NCBI RefSeq assembly: GCF_000621125.1
Contig: NZ_KK211214.1
Span: forward strand, 1,035,026 to 1,099,025
Source of the DNA: Maribacter antarcticus DSM 21422
GTDB lineage: Bacteria > Bacteroidota > Bacteroidia > Flavobacteriales > Flavobacteriaceae
Direction: 5' to 3'
Length of the DNA stretch: 64,000 bases
Below, piece by piece: positions 26,719 through 36,637 of the stretch. Each line of letters opens with the position of its first letter. Position 1 is the stretch's first letter. The position numbers and the translations under genes were made by a program. The notes under the pieces were generated by a model that did no database searches, was not told the DNA's origin, and saw only the letters and a program-made list of their open reading frames with translations.

Positions 26719-29700
26719 TTAGCTAATTTGAAATTTAACACCTATTACTTTAAATTCATCTATTTTTTGTTCTACTTTAATTTTCTTTTCAATATAATTT
26801 GATAAAATTATAGTACGAACTGTTTCATCAAACATTCCAATTTTTCGAGTAACCTCCTGATAATTAAAAGATTTTATAGTTAAGCCTTGCTTTTTATATG
26901 AATCATCATCAATACCAGGATGATAAGCTAAAATAGTTTTGTTTTCTAATTCTTCAGGTTTTAATGGTGTATTGTCAAATAACACCCATTTGTTTTTAAA
27001 TTCTTCACCTAAATCATCATTTTTAACCATAGTTGCAAATACATTTTCTGAATATACACCAGGTTTAACTTTTAACCATTTTAAAGATTTTGAATCTTTA
27101 TGTAGAATGAATTTTGAATATGCTTGTTTAGCCTCATATGCCGGTATATATTCTTTAAATTTAAGTTCAGCAGGCACTTCATCTTCAGCAATTACTTCCG
27201 ATTTTGTTTGTAGCTGATTAAAGTATTCTTCTGCTTCTGCTCTAAATACATCAAATGATTTAGCTAAATCATTAAGATTTTTCATCTGAACTTCAAAGAC
27301 AACCATACCAATATAATTATCTACTTTTCCAATGCCTTCAACATTGTTCAACTCTAATAATAACCTGTTCTTTTTTACATTTGAAAATGCTTCTCCCTTA
27401 ATCTCAATAACGTAAATTATTTTATTATAGAAGAAGATGAAATCAGGAAAATACTTATGCGTACCATACTTAAAATGGATATTACGCTCGTTTCTTAACC
27501 AAAAAGGTTCTGCTTTATCAGGTTCTTGTTCGATTAGATAATTTACATAATCTGCTAACTGCTTTTCTGGAAATGAATCAAACTTGTCATAATCGTAAGC
27601 TGAATTTTCATAACCATAGAAATAATATCCATTCTTAATAAGCGCAACTAACTCATCCTTATCTTTTATTTTTCTTGAATCGTTGTTTTTGTCTTTAGTA
27701 CGAATTTTAATCTTTTCTGTTTTAAACTCGTTCTGTAATAACCAGGTATTTGATTCTGAATCTAATGTATCAAGGTCAAGTTCAAAATACTCATTCTCAA
27801 CATAATGTATATAGAAGTATGTAAAACTGTCTTTAAATCTATTTATAGCCAATTTATAATCTACATCATCTAAATTATAGAAATAAAAACCTACATCATT
27901 TAATAGTTTACCGTACTGTTGGAATGTTGTATATGTTTTAGGAACATCCGGTATTGCTTGTAATTCCTTTAATACTCTACCATATACTTCTTTCATATCT
28001 TTTTCAGATATTTCTAAGGTATCATAATTCCAATCTTGGTCTTCTCCTAATTTATGAAATATATTTTCATCTGTAAATAGGTCAATTTCGGTAAAGAAAC
28101 TATTTGGTGTATATTTTAAAAAGCTCTTGTTTGCTGAATCTATTTCTCTATTAAATGAATTAGATATTAAAAAGTCTTTAATAATCTTATCATAATTCGT
28201 AATAACATCTTGAATATTAGCACCTTGCTTACGTTTAAAATCTATAGTGATTTTAGGTATTTGAATACCTTTTAGCTTTTCTGATTTAATTTTATTCTCA
28301 ATAACTTCTTCTGCACCTCTTTCCATTGCAAAAGTTTTGTCATTTAAACCAAATTCTTGTTGAATCTGTAATACTACCTCTTCAAAAGAAGCTCCTTTGT
28401 CACAAATAATATGTAATTTTTCTGTATGTGTTAATAGGTCATTATTTTGAACATCGTCATAATCTCTTTGAAGTTTATTAAGTCTTACACCACGACCTAC
28501 AATTTGTTTTACAGACGTTTTAAATTCTGAAGGTGTGTCGTTAATAATAACCATTGAATAAATATTGGGCATATCTATTCCTTCATTTAGCATATCAATA
28601 AAAATTACAATTTCTACATTATTCTTTTTAATATCATCAAATTGCTTTTTAACAAATTTATCTGATTTAGAATGTAGTAATATTGAAGTCTGCGCAACTT
28701 TATTAATTTCCTTTAGTAATACTGAAATATCTGAATTGTAATCCTTTTCAAACATATCCAGAATTAGATTTGTAGTTTCGGTATCTTCAGCTTTTGCCTT
28801 TTCTAAAATAACTTCTATAATATCAATATCTGTTGCTAAAACATTTTTAATATAAGTCTCAACCTTTTCTGCAAATACAATTTCATTTTTTACTTTAACA
28901 AAACCAATAGGCTTTAAGTCTCTACATATAACATCGCTATTTAGTGCTTTCTTTTTTACTAAATGCACTAAAAAGAATGTGTGCAGTTTATATTTTTCTA
29001 TATCTGATAATTCTGTTTTTTTACCTCTTTTTTTAGATTCTTGTCCTGGCAACGCCAAAACACGTACTTTTTTACCATACTTATCTTCTAAAAACCTTTT
29101 AATATCATACTTATATACTATAGTTTGATTTTTCTTTTTCTGGTTTCTTTCAGTCTCTACCGCTGTTGCTGTAAACTCAATAACTGCTAGAGGATGAAAC
29201 TCATTAATTACTTTTTTTGCTTTCGTACTTTGAGCATGATGTGCTTCATCTGTTATTATAACTAAATCATTTTGAGCTAAAAATTCTAATAAGCTAATTG
29301 TATTACCTTCTTTATCTTTCCAATCAGAACCTTCCCATTGCTTTTTAGTTTGAGTAGCATTTGTACCAAATTTATCTATGTTAAATACAAATATATTAGC
29401 ATCTGTATCCGTCGCAAATAAGTCTTTAGTGTCTTTATAATTATCACCTGTAATCAAATTAAATTTAAAAGGTACTTCATCATGCCAGACTGTTTCAGCT
29501 GTACCCTTTGTAAAATTACGAATTGTTTTTTTATAGATTTCTGTTGATGATGGTGTTACAATTAGAAAGTTTTTGACATTATGGTATTTATTTAAGTAAT
29601 AAACTGTAGCTCCCATTAGCATAGTTTTACCAGAACCAGTTGCCATTTCATAGCCAATAAAAGGTGCTAACTTACCCGTTTCTTTATCTACCTTTTCTAG

Positions 29701-30000
29701 TAATGGTTTTATGTGTAAATACTCTTTTCTTCTTAAAACATTATTTTGGATTGATACTGGTGACCTACAAACATCTATTGCTTGAGCATATATAGAATGA
29801 AGTGTGTAGATAGCTTCTTTTTGGTAATATCTAAATTGGTATTTAGTAACACCTTCTGCTAAATCTTTAAAAAAGGATGCTTCTGGTGTAAGATTGCCAA
29901 ATATATCTCCAGCACTTGTATCAATTCTACCTTTTATATCTTCTAATTTAGAATGTAAAGTTTTTCTAAACTCTTGGTAATATGGTTTAATTACTGGCAT
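26719..30000 (-). CDS. res: type III restriction enzyme, Res subunit
   Basis: A 1093-residue ATP-dependent helicase-nuclease. Superfamily 2 motifs: Walker A M-A-T-G-S-G-K-T near residue 120, I-T-D-E-A-H-H near 250, and G-R-G-V-R-L motif VI near 500. A PD-(D/E)xK nuclease follows near 852-868 (F-P-D-F-I-F-F, then Y-V-I-E-I-K-G). Length is typical of type III Res. With Mod it cleaves DNA with unmethylated asymmetric sites after ATP-driven movement. It is the last gene of a three-gene minus-strand operon, 3 bp after Mod. Confidence 0.93.
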   Translation of the reverse strand: MPVIKPYYQEFRKTLHSKLEDIKGRIDTSAGDIFGNLTPEASFFKDLAEGVTKYQFRYYQKEAIYTLHSIYAQAIDVCRSPVSIQNNVLRRKEYLHIKPLLEKVDKETGKLAPFIGYEMATGSGKTMLMGATVYYLNKYHNVKNFLIVTPSSTEIYKKTIRNFTKGTAETVWHDEVPFKFNLITGDNYKDTKDLFATDTDANIFVFNIDKFGTNATQTKKQWEGSDWKDKEGNTISLLEFLAQNDLVIITDEAHHAQSTKAKKVINEFHPLAVIEFTATAVETERNQKKKNQTIVYKYDIKRFLEDKYGKKVRVLALPGQESKKRGKKTELSDIEKYKLHTFFLVHLVKKKALNSDVICRDLKPIGFVKVKNEIVFAEKVETYIKNVLATDIDIIEVILEKAKAEDTETTNLILDMFEKDYNSDISVLLKEINKVAQTSILLHSKSDKFVKKQFDDIKKNNVEIVIFIDMLNEGIDMPNIYSMVIINDTPSEFKTSVKQIVGRGVRLNKLQRDYDDVQNNDLLTHTEKLHIICDKGASFEEVVLQIQQEFGLNDKTFAMERGAEEVIENKIKSEKLKGIQIPKITIDFKRKQGANIQDVITNYDKIIKDFLISNSFNREIDSANKSFLKYTPNSFFTEIDLFTDENIFHKLGEDQDWNYDTLEISEKDMKEVYGRVLKELQAIPDVPKTYTTFQQYGKLLNDVGFYFYNLDDVDYKLAINRFKDSFTYFYIHYVENEYFELDLDTLDSESNTWLLQNEFKTEKIKIRTKDKNNDSRKIKDKDELVALIKNGYYFYGYENSAYDYDKFDSFPEKQLADYVNYLIEQEPDKAEPFWLRNERNIHFKYGTHKYFPDFIFFYNKIIYVIEIKGEAFSNVKKNRLLLELNNVEGIGKVDNYIGMVVFEVQMKNLNDLAKSFDVFRAEAEEYFNQLQTKSEVIAEDEVPAELKFKEYIPAYEAKQAYSKFILHKDSKSLKWLKVKPGVYSENVFATMVKNDDLGEEFKNKWVLFDNTPLKPEELENKTILAYHPGIDDDSYKKQGLTIKSFNYQEVTRKIGMFDETVRTIILSNYIEKKIKVEQKIDEFKVIGVKFQIS

Positions 30001-30003
30001 ATT

Positions 30004-31923
30004 CTATCTTTCTAATTCTGAAAATATTGCGTGAGGTACTTTTATAATAGCCAAATCTGATGGGATTGTATCTTGTGCTATGTCAATACCTTTGTTACTA
30101 TAAATAACTAATGATTGAAAATCTGGTTGCTTTCTTAAAGTACTGTAGATGGTTTTAACATCCTCGTTTGTAATTGTTAAATTACTTTCTTGTGGTGTTG
30201 CTAAAAAGGCTAAACCATATACAGCTTTATTTGAAGAACCTGACAATTTACCAACTGTTGGTTTATTTGCTTGATCTTGGAATATTTGAGCAGGAAATAC
30301 ATTTATATCTTGCACAACGAAATCATACGATTGTAGTAAAGACTCTTGAATAAACTGCTTACCTAAAGACCAATTAAATTCTCCTTTTTTAGTTTCTTCA
30401 TCTATACTAATAATAGATTCTCCTAAATGATAATATTTAAAAGAGCCACCACCTTTCCAATTTATAGATTTAGATATTCCTGATTGTTCTGTACCTATAA
30501 CAATATCCGACAAACGAGGCAATATATGAGTATCAGCGTGGTTACCAAGCTCAACACCAACCCATCTTCTGTTCATTTTATGAGCTACCGCAAAAGTACT
30601 ACCACTTCCACCAAAACAATCTAAAATTATGTCACCTTCTTCTGTAACTAAACTCAATATTCTATACAATAATTCTTCTGGTTTCTTTGATGTAGGGAAT
30701 GAAACTCCTCCTTCGTTTTGAGTGTTTTGAAAATCAATATCATCCCAAAAATCACAAAGTAATATTGATACATCATCTCTTAACTTATTATTATAAAAGA
30801 CCTTATTAACACTTGATGAAAGTGGTGAAAGTTGTCTTCCATTATAAAACATAGATTCATTACTTTCATTTTCATTTATAATTAAAACTTTATCTTTAAG
30901 TTGTTTTGATTTATTCTTTATTTCTTCATTTTTAAAAGATTGAGTCTGACAAATCACACCTTTATTTAACATTATAAACTTATAGTGTGTTTTATTTGAT
31001 AAATCTATATCCTTTAGAGATTGACCTGATTCGAGAATACTTTGTTCAATTAAGAACTCTTTCAAAGAAGAAACTGTTTTATTTGCTTTATCAACTATAT
31101 AATTGAAATGTGTGTCCCATCTCTCTTTTCTTTTATATTGTGGATTAATATTTATACGGTCTGAGTTTTTATAAAAAAGAATGGTATCTTTTTGCTTTAG
31201 AATAGTTTTGTCTTTATGAGCTGTTTTAGGACCACTTGGTGTTGACGATTTGACTGAAATTGAATTTACAAATCTGTCTCTACCAAAGATTTCATCCATC
31301 AATACTTTTAAATAAAAAACTTCATTATCATCAACGTGTATAAAAATACAACCATCATCTTTTAGTAAATGTTTTAAGATTAACAATCTATCTCGCATTA
31401 AAGTTAACCATTCTGAATGAGCTAAATTATCATCATAATGGTCAAAAGCCGCACCTGTGTTATATGGTGGGTCTATGTAAATACATTTGACTTTTTCATT
31501 ATCTGGTAACTTGTCAAAATGTTTTTTTAACGTATTTAATGCTAAAAGGTTATCCCCTTTAATTAAGATATTTTCTATATCTGTTGTATCTTCTTCGTTC
31601 AAAATTTCTTTAATAGTATATTCCGAATCTGTACTAGGTAAAGATCCTTCTTTATCTTGCTCCACAGCTTTAAAACCTTTTTGAAACACTAAAGGTCTTG
31701 CTTCTTTAACACGTATGTCATCTCTATTTACCCAATATGGTTTATTACCTTTTCCTTCTTCTTCATTTAGTTCATAGAATAAGGCTTCATCTTTATTAAT
31801 CCAATTAATACGAGGTGCAGAAATATCATTTGCTGATTTAATGCTATTCTCGTCAAGATTTACTATTGCTTTTTGTTTATTAAACCATTCCAGACTTAAT
31901 GAACCTTTATATTTTTTAGCCAT
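30004..31923 (-). CDS. mod: type III DNA methyltransferase, Mod subunit
   Basis: A 639-residue adenine-specific (N6) methyltransferase. The beta-class motif order is visible: D-P-P-Y-N-T-G near residue 152 and the AdoMet-binding C-F-G-G-S-G-S near 437, with a long variable target-recognition region between them. It methylates one strand of the recognition site and guides Res. The gene lies between the helicase-nuclease gene (3-bp gap upstream) and res (3-bp gap downstream), so all three are cotranscribed. The recognition sequence cannot be told from this. Confidence 0.93.
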   Translation of the reverse strand: MAKKYKGSLSLEWFNKQKAIVNLDENSIKSANDISAPRINWINKDEALFYELNEEEGKGNKPYWVNRDDIRVKEARPLVFQKGFKAVEQDKEGSLPSTDSEYTIKEILNEEDTTDIENILIKGDNLLALNTLKKHFDKLPDNEKVKCIYIDPPYNTGAAFDHYDDNLAHSEWLTLMRDRLLILKHLLKDDGCIFIHVDDNEVFYLKVLMDEIFGRDRFVNSISVKSSTPSGPKTAHKDKTILKQKDTILFYKNSDRININPQYKRKERWDTHFNYIVDKANKTVSSLKEFLIEQSILESGQSLKDIDLSNKTHYKFIMLNKGVICQTQSFKNEEIKNKSKQLKDKVLIINENESNESMFYNGRQLSPLSSSVNKVFYNNKLRDDVSILLCDFWDDIDFQNTQNEGGVSFPTSKKPEELLYRILSLVTEEGDIILDCFGGSGSTFAVAHKMNRRWVGVELGNHADTHILPRLSDIVIGTEQSGISKSINWKGGGSFKYYHLGESIISIDEETKKGEFNWSLGKQFIQESLLQSYDFVVQDINVFPAQIFQDQANKPTVGKLSGSSNKAVYGLAFLATPQESNLTITNEDVKTIYSTLRKQPDFQSLVIYSNKGIDIAQDTIPSDLAIIKVPHAIFSELER

Positions 31924-31926
31924 AAT

Positions 31927-34671
31927 TTAATTTGCTTTTATACCAGAACATAATTGTCTTTGCCAACAGTTGGTACAAGTCGTTGGTGGGCAAGATTTCT
32001 GTAATTTATTTTCTCTTATATCGTTAGCAGAAGTAATGATGCGTTCTTTTATTTCATTAATTTTTGAGTTGTCTAAACGCTGTGTGTGTTTTGAGTTTTT
32101 ATCTTCATCTAAATTAAATATCTGAAGTCGGTCTGCTGTTTTACCTGTTAGTTCCTTATAACCAAGCGCATACATAGATAGCTGCTCCATTGTAATATCT
32201 TGGTCTTGTGATTCTTTTTTACTTTTAAAGTCAATTATAGTAGTACTTTCATTACCATCTAAATCAATTCTCTTGATTAAATCCATTCTACCATTTACCA
32301 TAATGCCATCGCCTAAATCTATTTGAATTTCTTGTTCAGCATATTCTATATTATCAAATTCTTTATGGTTTTCTTCCAGGTATGCTTTTGCTACATTATT
32401 TGTTGTTTTTTTTATGTTTTCTAAAACAATATTAGTAGCATAAGGTATGTGTACATGACTTTCTACTAACTCATCTATATTAATACTTGAAACATCCTCA
32501 CCGCTTAAATGTCTGCGATGCATTTCCATTAGAACATTGTGTATGGAATTACCATATCCCATACGTTCTGTAATTGGTGAAACGAAACCGTATAAACTAA
32601 TTAGTTTAAAACGATAAGGACAATCAAAGAATGCCTTTAAAACAGAAAAGTTTAATTGTATTGCACCAGCTTCTTTTTTAGTTGTAGGTGTTAAATTTGC
32701 TAAATGTGAATAATCAGGATTTTTATCTGAAATGATATATTCCGAATTACTTATTTCTTTTGCAAATAGAGATTCTTTTTGATATAGTCTATTTTCTTTA
32801 CTTCTCGTTATAAAAAGGTACTTTTGAGAACGGGTAATTGCAACATAAAACAAACGTCTCTCAGCTTCTTCACTTACTTCTAATCTATGTTGGTCTTTAA
32901 TCCAGTCTCGCTCAATAAAATGCCATATTTGTTTGCCTCCTGGTCTTTTAATGGGCAAGTAGTTTTTATTTAAACCGGGCACAAAGACAATAGGAAACTC
33001 TAAACCTTTAGATTGAAAAATAGTAGTTAATTGAACAGCATTAGGCGTTTTATAGCTATTGTTTAACCATCCTTCTGGATAATAACCATCTGCCGAATAG
33101 TTTAAAAAATTTAAAAACCCTTTTAGTTTATATATTGGTTTATCTTTAAAATGAATTGTTGCAAAATCATTGATTATTTGAGAAAACATACCAAGATTAT
33201 AATAGATAACTTCATTAATTTCATTGCCGACAAAGCCTGCATGGTCTTTATCTACAAAAACCTCTTCTGATAACTTCGCTTTTTCAATAAACGTCCAAAA
33301 TATTTCCTGGATATTGAACGTACTAAAGTACATTTTTGGTTTTGGCTTCTTTTTACCGATTGCTTCAATAGCTAAATCTAAATTCTCGCTTTCTATGTTA
33401 TCTGATACAGCTTCCCAATATGCTTTTAATGTATCTTCTTCAATATCATTGTTTAAGTATTGGTAAATTGCTTTAGATGCTTTAATCTCTGGTCTTTCAA
33501 ATAGGTTATTTACACCACTTACAACAAATGGTATATTATGTTCTGCTAACTTCTCCATTATCGAGACAGCTTTTTTCCAGGTTCTTAATAAAATTGCACA
33601 ATCTGAATAATCTAAACCTCTTAATGCTCCTTTATTTTTGTCTTGGAATTCTTTACCTCTTAATTTCAGAATTGTTTCTGCTATAAACTGATTTTCACTT
33701 TCAACATCTTCATATTGATTATAAATTATATCACCATCTTTAAATCGCTGGTGACCTTTAGCATTCATTATTTTAGGCAAGCGTTTTGTATTGTTTGTAA
33801 TACACTTTAATGCAGAATCAATAATACCTTTTGATGATCTAAAATTATCTTCTAATTTTATATAACTAACATCCTTATAACGTTCTTTAAATTGCTGAAT
33901 ATATTTAATATCAGATAAACGCCATTCATATAATGTTTGGTCATCATCACCAACTACACATATATTGCAGTTTGATTTTGATAATTCTTCTATTAGGTTT
34001 TCTTGAACTGGGTTTACATCCTGGTATTCATCAACCACTAAATATTTAAGATTACTTAAAATATTATCTTGAAAATCTTTATTTGACTTTAGGTTTTTTA
34101 TAACCTCGGTCATAATCATTGTAAAGTCAAAATATGAATGTCGGTGAAGTGTTTCTTCATAACTATTAACAGCATCTTCCCATTCATCTGGTAACACAAC
34201 TCCTTCATTTAATTCTGCTTCTCTAAATAATGACATAATTGCAAGAAAACGACCTGTGTCTTTATATCTGTCCATACCAACAGAAGCCATTCCAATAAAA
34301 TTATAATACTTATCCACAAACAGTTTTTGTTTAATATCATCTAATATGGAATATTTTTGATACTTAAATATGTTATCCTGGATAGCTTGTAAACACCAAG
34401 AGTGAATTGTACCAATATACATATCAGCAAGCCCTTTTATATCGCCAAGTTGTTCCCGGCATAACTTTAATACTCTTGTTTTAAGTTCTGTAGCTGCTTT
34501 TTCTGTGTAAGTAAAAGCAATAACGTTTTTTGGCTCAACATTATCTTGTTTGAGTATTTCTACTAAACGTTGGCTTATTACTTGTGTTTTGCCAGCACCC
34601 GCACAAGCAATAATTTGTAGATTATCCTTAATAGTATTTATAGCAATTTCTTGCTCTTTGGTGTATTGCAT
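31927..34671 (-). CDS. UvrD-type helicase fused to a Cys-cluster PD-(D/E)xK nuclease
   Basis: A 914-residue protein. Residues 1-600 are an SF1A helicase: Walker A A-C-A-G-A-G-K-T near 17-24, V-V-D-E-Y-Q-D-V-N near 215, and F-Q-S-K-G-L-E-F-P-I-V-F and Y-V-A-I-T-R-S-Q near the end of the core. Residues 680-914 form a RecB/AddB/Cas4-like nuclease: G-R-M-D-L-I and I-I-D-F-K-S-K-K, plus C684 and C899, C902, C908 (C-x2-C-x5-C), the layout that holds a 4Fe-4S cluster in AddB. It is the first gene of an operon with mod and res, so it is probably a third component of, or a partner to, the restriction system rather than a repair enzyme. Confidence 0.85.
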   Translation of the reverse strand: MQYTKEQEIAINTIKDNLQIIACAGAGKTQVISQRLVEILKQDNVEPKNVIAFTYTEKAATELKTRVLKLCREQLGDIKGLADMYIGTIHSWCLQAIQDNIFKYQKYSILDDIKQKLFVDKYYNFIGMASVGMDRYKDTGRFLAIMSLFREAELNEGVVLPDEWEDAVNSYEETLHRHSYFDFTMIMTEVIKNLKSNKDFQDNILSNLKYLVVDEYQDVNPVQENLIEELSKSNCNICVVGDDDQTLYEWRLSDIKYIQQFKERYKDVSYIKLEDNFRSSKGIIDSALKCITNNTKRLPKIMNAKGHQRFKDGDIIYNQYEDVESENQFIAETILKLRGKEFQDKNKGALRGLDYSDCAILLRTWKKAVSIMEKLAEHNIPFVVSGVNNLFERPEIKASKAIYQYLNNDIEEDTLKAYWEAVSDNIESENLDLAIEAIGKKKPKPKMYFSTFNIQEIFWTFIEKAKLSEEVFVDKDHAGFVGNEINEVIYYNLGMFSQIINDFATIHFKDKPIYKLKGFLNFLNYSADGYYPEGWLNNSYKTPNAVQLTTIFQSKGLEFPIVFVPGLNKNYLPIKRPGGKQIWHFIERDWIKDQHRLEVSEEAERRLFYVAITRSQKYLFITRSKENRLYQKESLFAKEISNSEYIISDKNPDYSHLANLTPTTKKEAGAIQLNFSVLKAFFDCPYRFKLISLYGFVSPITERMGYGNSIHNVLMEMHRRHLSGEDVSSINIDELVESHVHIPYATNIVLENIKKTTNNVAKAYLEENHKEFDNIEYAEQEIQIDLGDGIMVNGRMDLIKRIDLDGNESTTIIDFKSKKESQDQDITMEQLSMYALGYKELTGKTADRLQIFNLDEDKNSKHTQRLDNSKINEIKERIITSANDIRENKLQKSCPPTTCTNCWQRQLCSGIKAN

Positions 34672-34711
34672 CTAAAAGAAAAGTATTCGAATTACATATC
34701 TTATAAAAATA

Positions 34712-34741
34712 CAGAAAGGCATTTCAAAGACTGCCTTTCTG
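34712..34741 (-). terminator. terminator between the GIY-YIG gene and the R-M operon
   Basis: A perfect 10-bp stem (34712-34721 with 34732-34741) with a 10-base loop, followed on the minus strand by a T-rich stretch. It separates transcription of the endonuclease gene from the operon starting at 34671. Confidence 0.7.
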
Positions 34742-34748
34742 AATAATT

Positions 34749-35402
34749 TTAGTTAACATACTTCCAAACAAATCGTCTACTTTGTCCACGTTCGCCTCTA
34801 CAGCACTTGGATATACAGGTTTTAGACAATCCTGTTAGTTTAGATGCCTCAGAAACAGAAACATACTTGGCTAATAAAACGCCATTTAAATTAAACTGCA
34901 GTACTTCCTTCCTTCTAGCATCCTTTTCAGGTTTGAAGGGTTCATTATAGCCATAACTCCAAAAGTACCCAGCAAACCTTTTATTTATACTTAAACAAGC
35001 CCTAGATAAGTGCTGTTTGGTGGTGTTTACTTCTTTTGCAGCATTATCTAAGCATTGAAACGTGTTCTTCAATCTACCAGTGAACAAATCATACTGATAT
35101 ACTGTTTTTTTAAATCCTCCTCCTGTATCAGAATTGTAACCCTTTTCAATTGATTGGTATTCCATTATGTACTGTTTTTCTTTTTGCGCTAATTCATTAG
35201 TTGAATTTGCCGTATCAATCAGTTCCCAGGTGAAGGCTTCAGGACCATAGGTGCTAATGGCATTGTGAAACTTATTTGGTTCCCCTCTATTAGCTCTTTT
35301 TGTATGATCTTTTTGACGCTCATTTAGAGAGTCGGAGGTTGCCCCTACATAAGAATGACCATTTTTAGTATTTGTTACTTTGTATATTATTCCTTTCATC
35401 AT
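34749..35402 (-). CDS. GIY-YIG endonuclease with NUMOD DNA-binding repeats
   Basis: I start it at the ATG at 35402, because the GIY motif (G-I-I-Y-K-V-T-N, then Y-V-G-A-T-S) begins just after; 217 residues. The catalytic GIY-YIG domain fills about 1-90 and includes F-T-W-E-L-I-D. Two NUMOD-type helix-turn-helix repeats follow: V-Y-Q-Y-D-L-F-T-G with A-A-K-E-V-N-T-T-K-Q-H-L, and V-L-Q-F-N-L-N-G with A-S-K-L-T-G-L-S-K-T-C-I. This is the make-up of free-standing homing endonucleases of phages. It sits between the VapE-like gene and the R-M operon and may spread that junction. Confidence 0.88.
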   Translation of the reverse strand: MMKGIIYKVTNTKNGHSYVGATSDSLNERQKDHTKRANRGEPNKFHNAISTYGPEAFTWELIDTANSTNELAQKEKQYIMEYQSIEKGYNSDTGGGFKKTVYQYDLFTGRLKNTFQCLDNAAKEVNTTKQHLSRACLSINKRFAGYFWSYGYNEPFKPEKDARRKEVLQFNLNGVLLAKYVSVSEASKLTGLSKTCISKCCRGERGQSRRFVWKYVN

Positions 35403-35518
35403 TTTTAATTTTTGAAAGGTTGGTTGGGTCAGAAGTTTTTGCAAACCTTGGAAATCTTATTCTATACTAAATATTCATCTCATAAAAACAACTTACCTAA
35501 CCTACCTTAGTTACCTTT

Positions 35519-36637
35519 TTACTTTTTTATTACTACCAGATATTTATTAAGACCATCCACCTTCATGGTTTGAAATCCTTTTGATTTAATAAGTTTACCA
35601 AAACTTATAGCATTCAAACTCAAATAAGTGTTAGCTCTAGCCTTTATGTAGCTTATTATTTCGGAAGCATTCATTTTTGAGATGGTCTCACTTTCGTTAG
35701 CCGTTGGCTTTCTGAAGTACTTATCAAAGTATTCCTCCTCAATATCGGTCTGTTTGAACTGCTCATTGTTTGCCTCTATCTTAATAATATCTTCTATGTC
35801 AAAAAAGTGTTTAAAACCCTGTTTTAATAATGACATAGCTTGAGCATAAACATTATCCATGTTTACCTTTCTTAAATAATCTATATCCAAGGACTCAAAC
35901 ACTAAGAACCTTCTATTTCCAGTGACATCTATTAAAATATCTTTATGGTTGGAACTCCCAACGAAAGAAGCTCTTCTAACGTAATTTTCAGTAAAATAGC
36001 CATAAGCCCTGCGTTCACTAACCGTGTCCTTTGTAATTAATTCTTTAAATGCCTCAACCTGATTTTTGGTGTAGGATGCCAATTCGTCCATATTAATTAA
36101 TATACGCTCCGAGAGTAAGATGTTAGAATCTTTATTGTCAGGTTTAATCTTCCCTGAATAGCAGTATTCCTTTAATTTGGATGGAACTAAATTGGTCAGC
36201 CAAGTAGTCTTACCTGAACCTTGTTTTCCTGTAAGTATTAATACTGAATGATTCGTTGATCCCACCTCAATGGCACAAGCTACAAATGCAACCATCCATT
36301 TTTTAAACGCCCATTGAAATAATTCATCATCGGTGGTTTTCACCATTTTAGACAGTTTTTGGATGTAATCTGTATGACCATCCCATTGTGGTAAGTTTTG
36401 AAAATATTCCTTAAAGGGGTCAAATTTGGGTACATAATCAGATAATAACAAGCTTTTTAGACCTTGTACAGACGTACTTATACCGTTGTTCTTTAATTCC
36501 CTGTATATAGAGTTTAGCTTGTAATCTTGAAGCAACTTGAACTCCTTATTTCCATTGATATCTTTATAAAGGGTTCTACCTAATACGTCATTATATTTAA
36601 ATATATATTTTTCGTTTAGAAATTTTTCTATTTCCAT
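35519..36637 (-). CDS. VapE-family (virulence-associated protein E) helicase/primase-associated ATPase
   Basis: A 372-residue protein. It has F-K-E-Y-F-Q-N-L-P-Q-W-D-G before a P-loop L-T-G-K-Q-G-S-G-K-T-T-W near residue 140, then I-N-M-D-E-L and V-G-S-S-N-H-K-D-I-L-I-D-V-T-G-N-R-R-F, the classic VapE (PF05272) series. VapE-type ATPases serve replication in phage satellites and prophages. Usual family members carry an N-terminal primase part that is short or missing here. It supports the view that the element replicates after excision. Confidence 0.85.
   Translation of the reverse strand: MEIEKFLNEKYIFKYNDVLGRTLYKDINGNKEFKLLQDYKLNSIYRELKNNGISTSVQGLKSLLLSDYVPKFDPFKEYFQNLPQWDGHTDYIQKLSKMVKTTDDELFQWAFKKWMVAFVACAIEVGSTNHSVLILTGKQGSGKTTWLTNLVPSKLKEYCYSGKIKPDNKDSNILLSERILINMDELASYTKNQVEAFKELITKDTVSERRAYGYFTENYVRRASFVGSSNHKDILIDVTGNRRFLVFESLDIDYLRKVNMDNVYAQAMSLLKQGFKHFFDIEDIIKIEANNEQFKQTDIEEEYFDKYFRKPTANESETISKMNASEIISYIKARANTYLSLNAISFGKLIKSKGFQTMKVDGLNKYLVVIKK

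Noticed and set aside
31927..34671. Reading the helicase as a housekeeping UvrD/PcrA or AddAB gene
   Set aside because: It is in a 3-bp-gap operon with mod and res inside a mobile element, and helicase and Cys-cluster nuclease are fused in one short protein.
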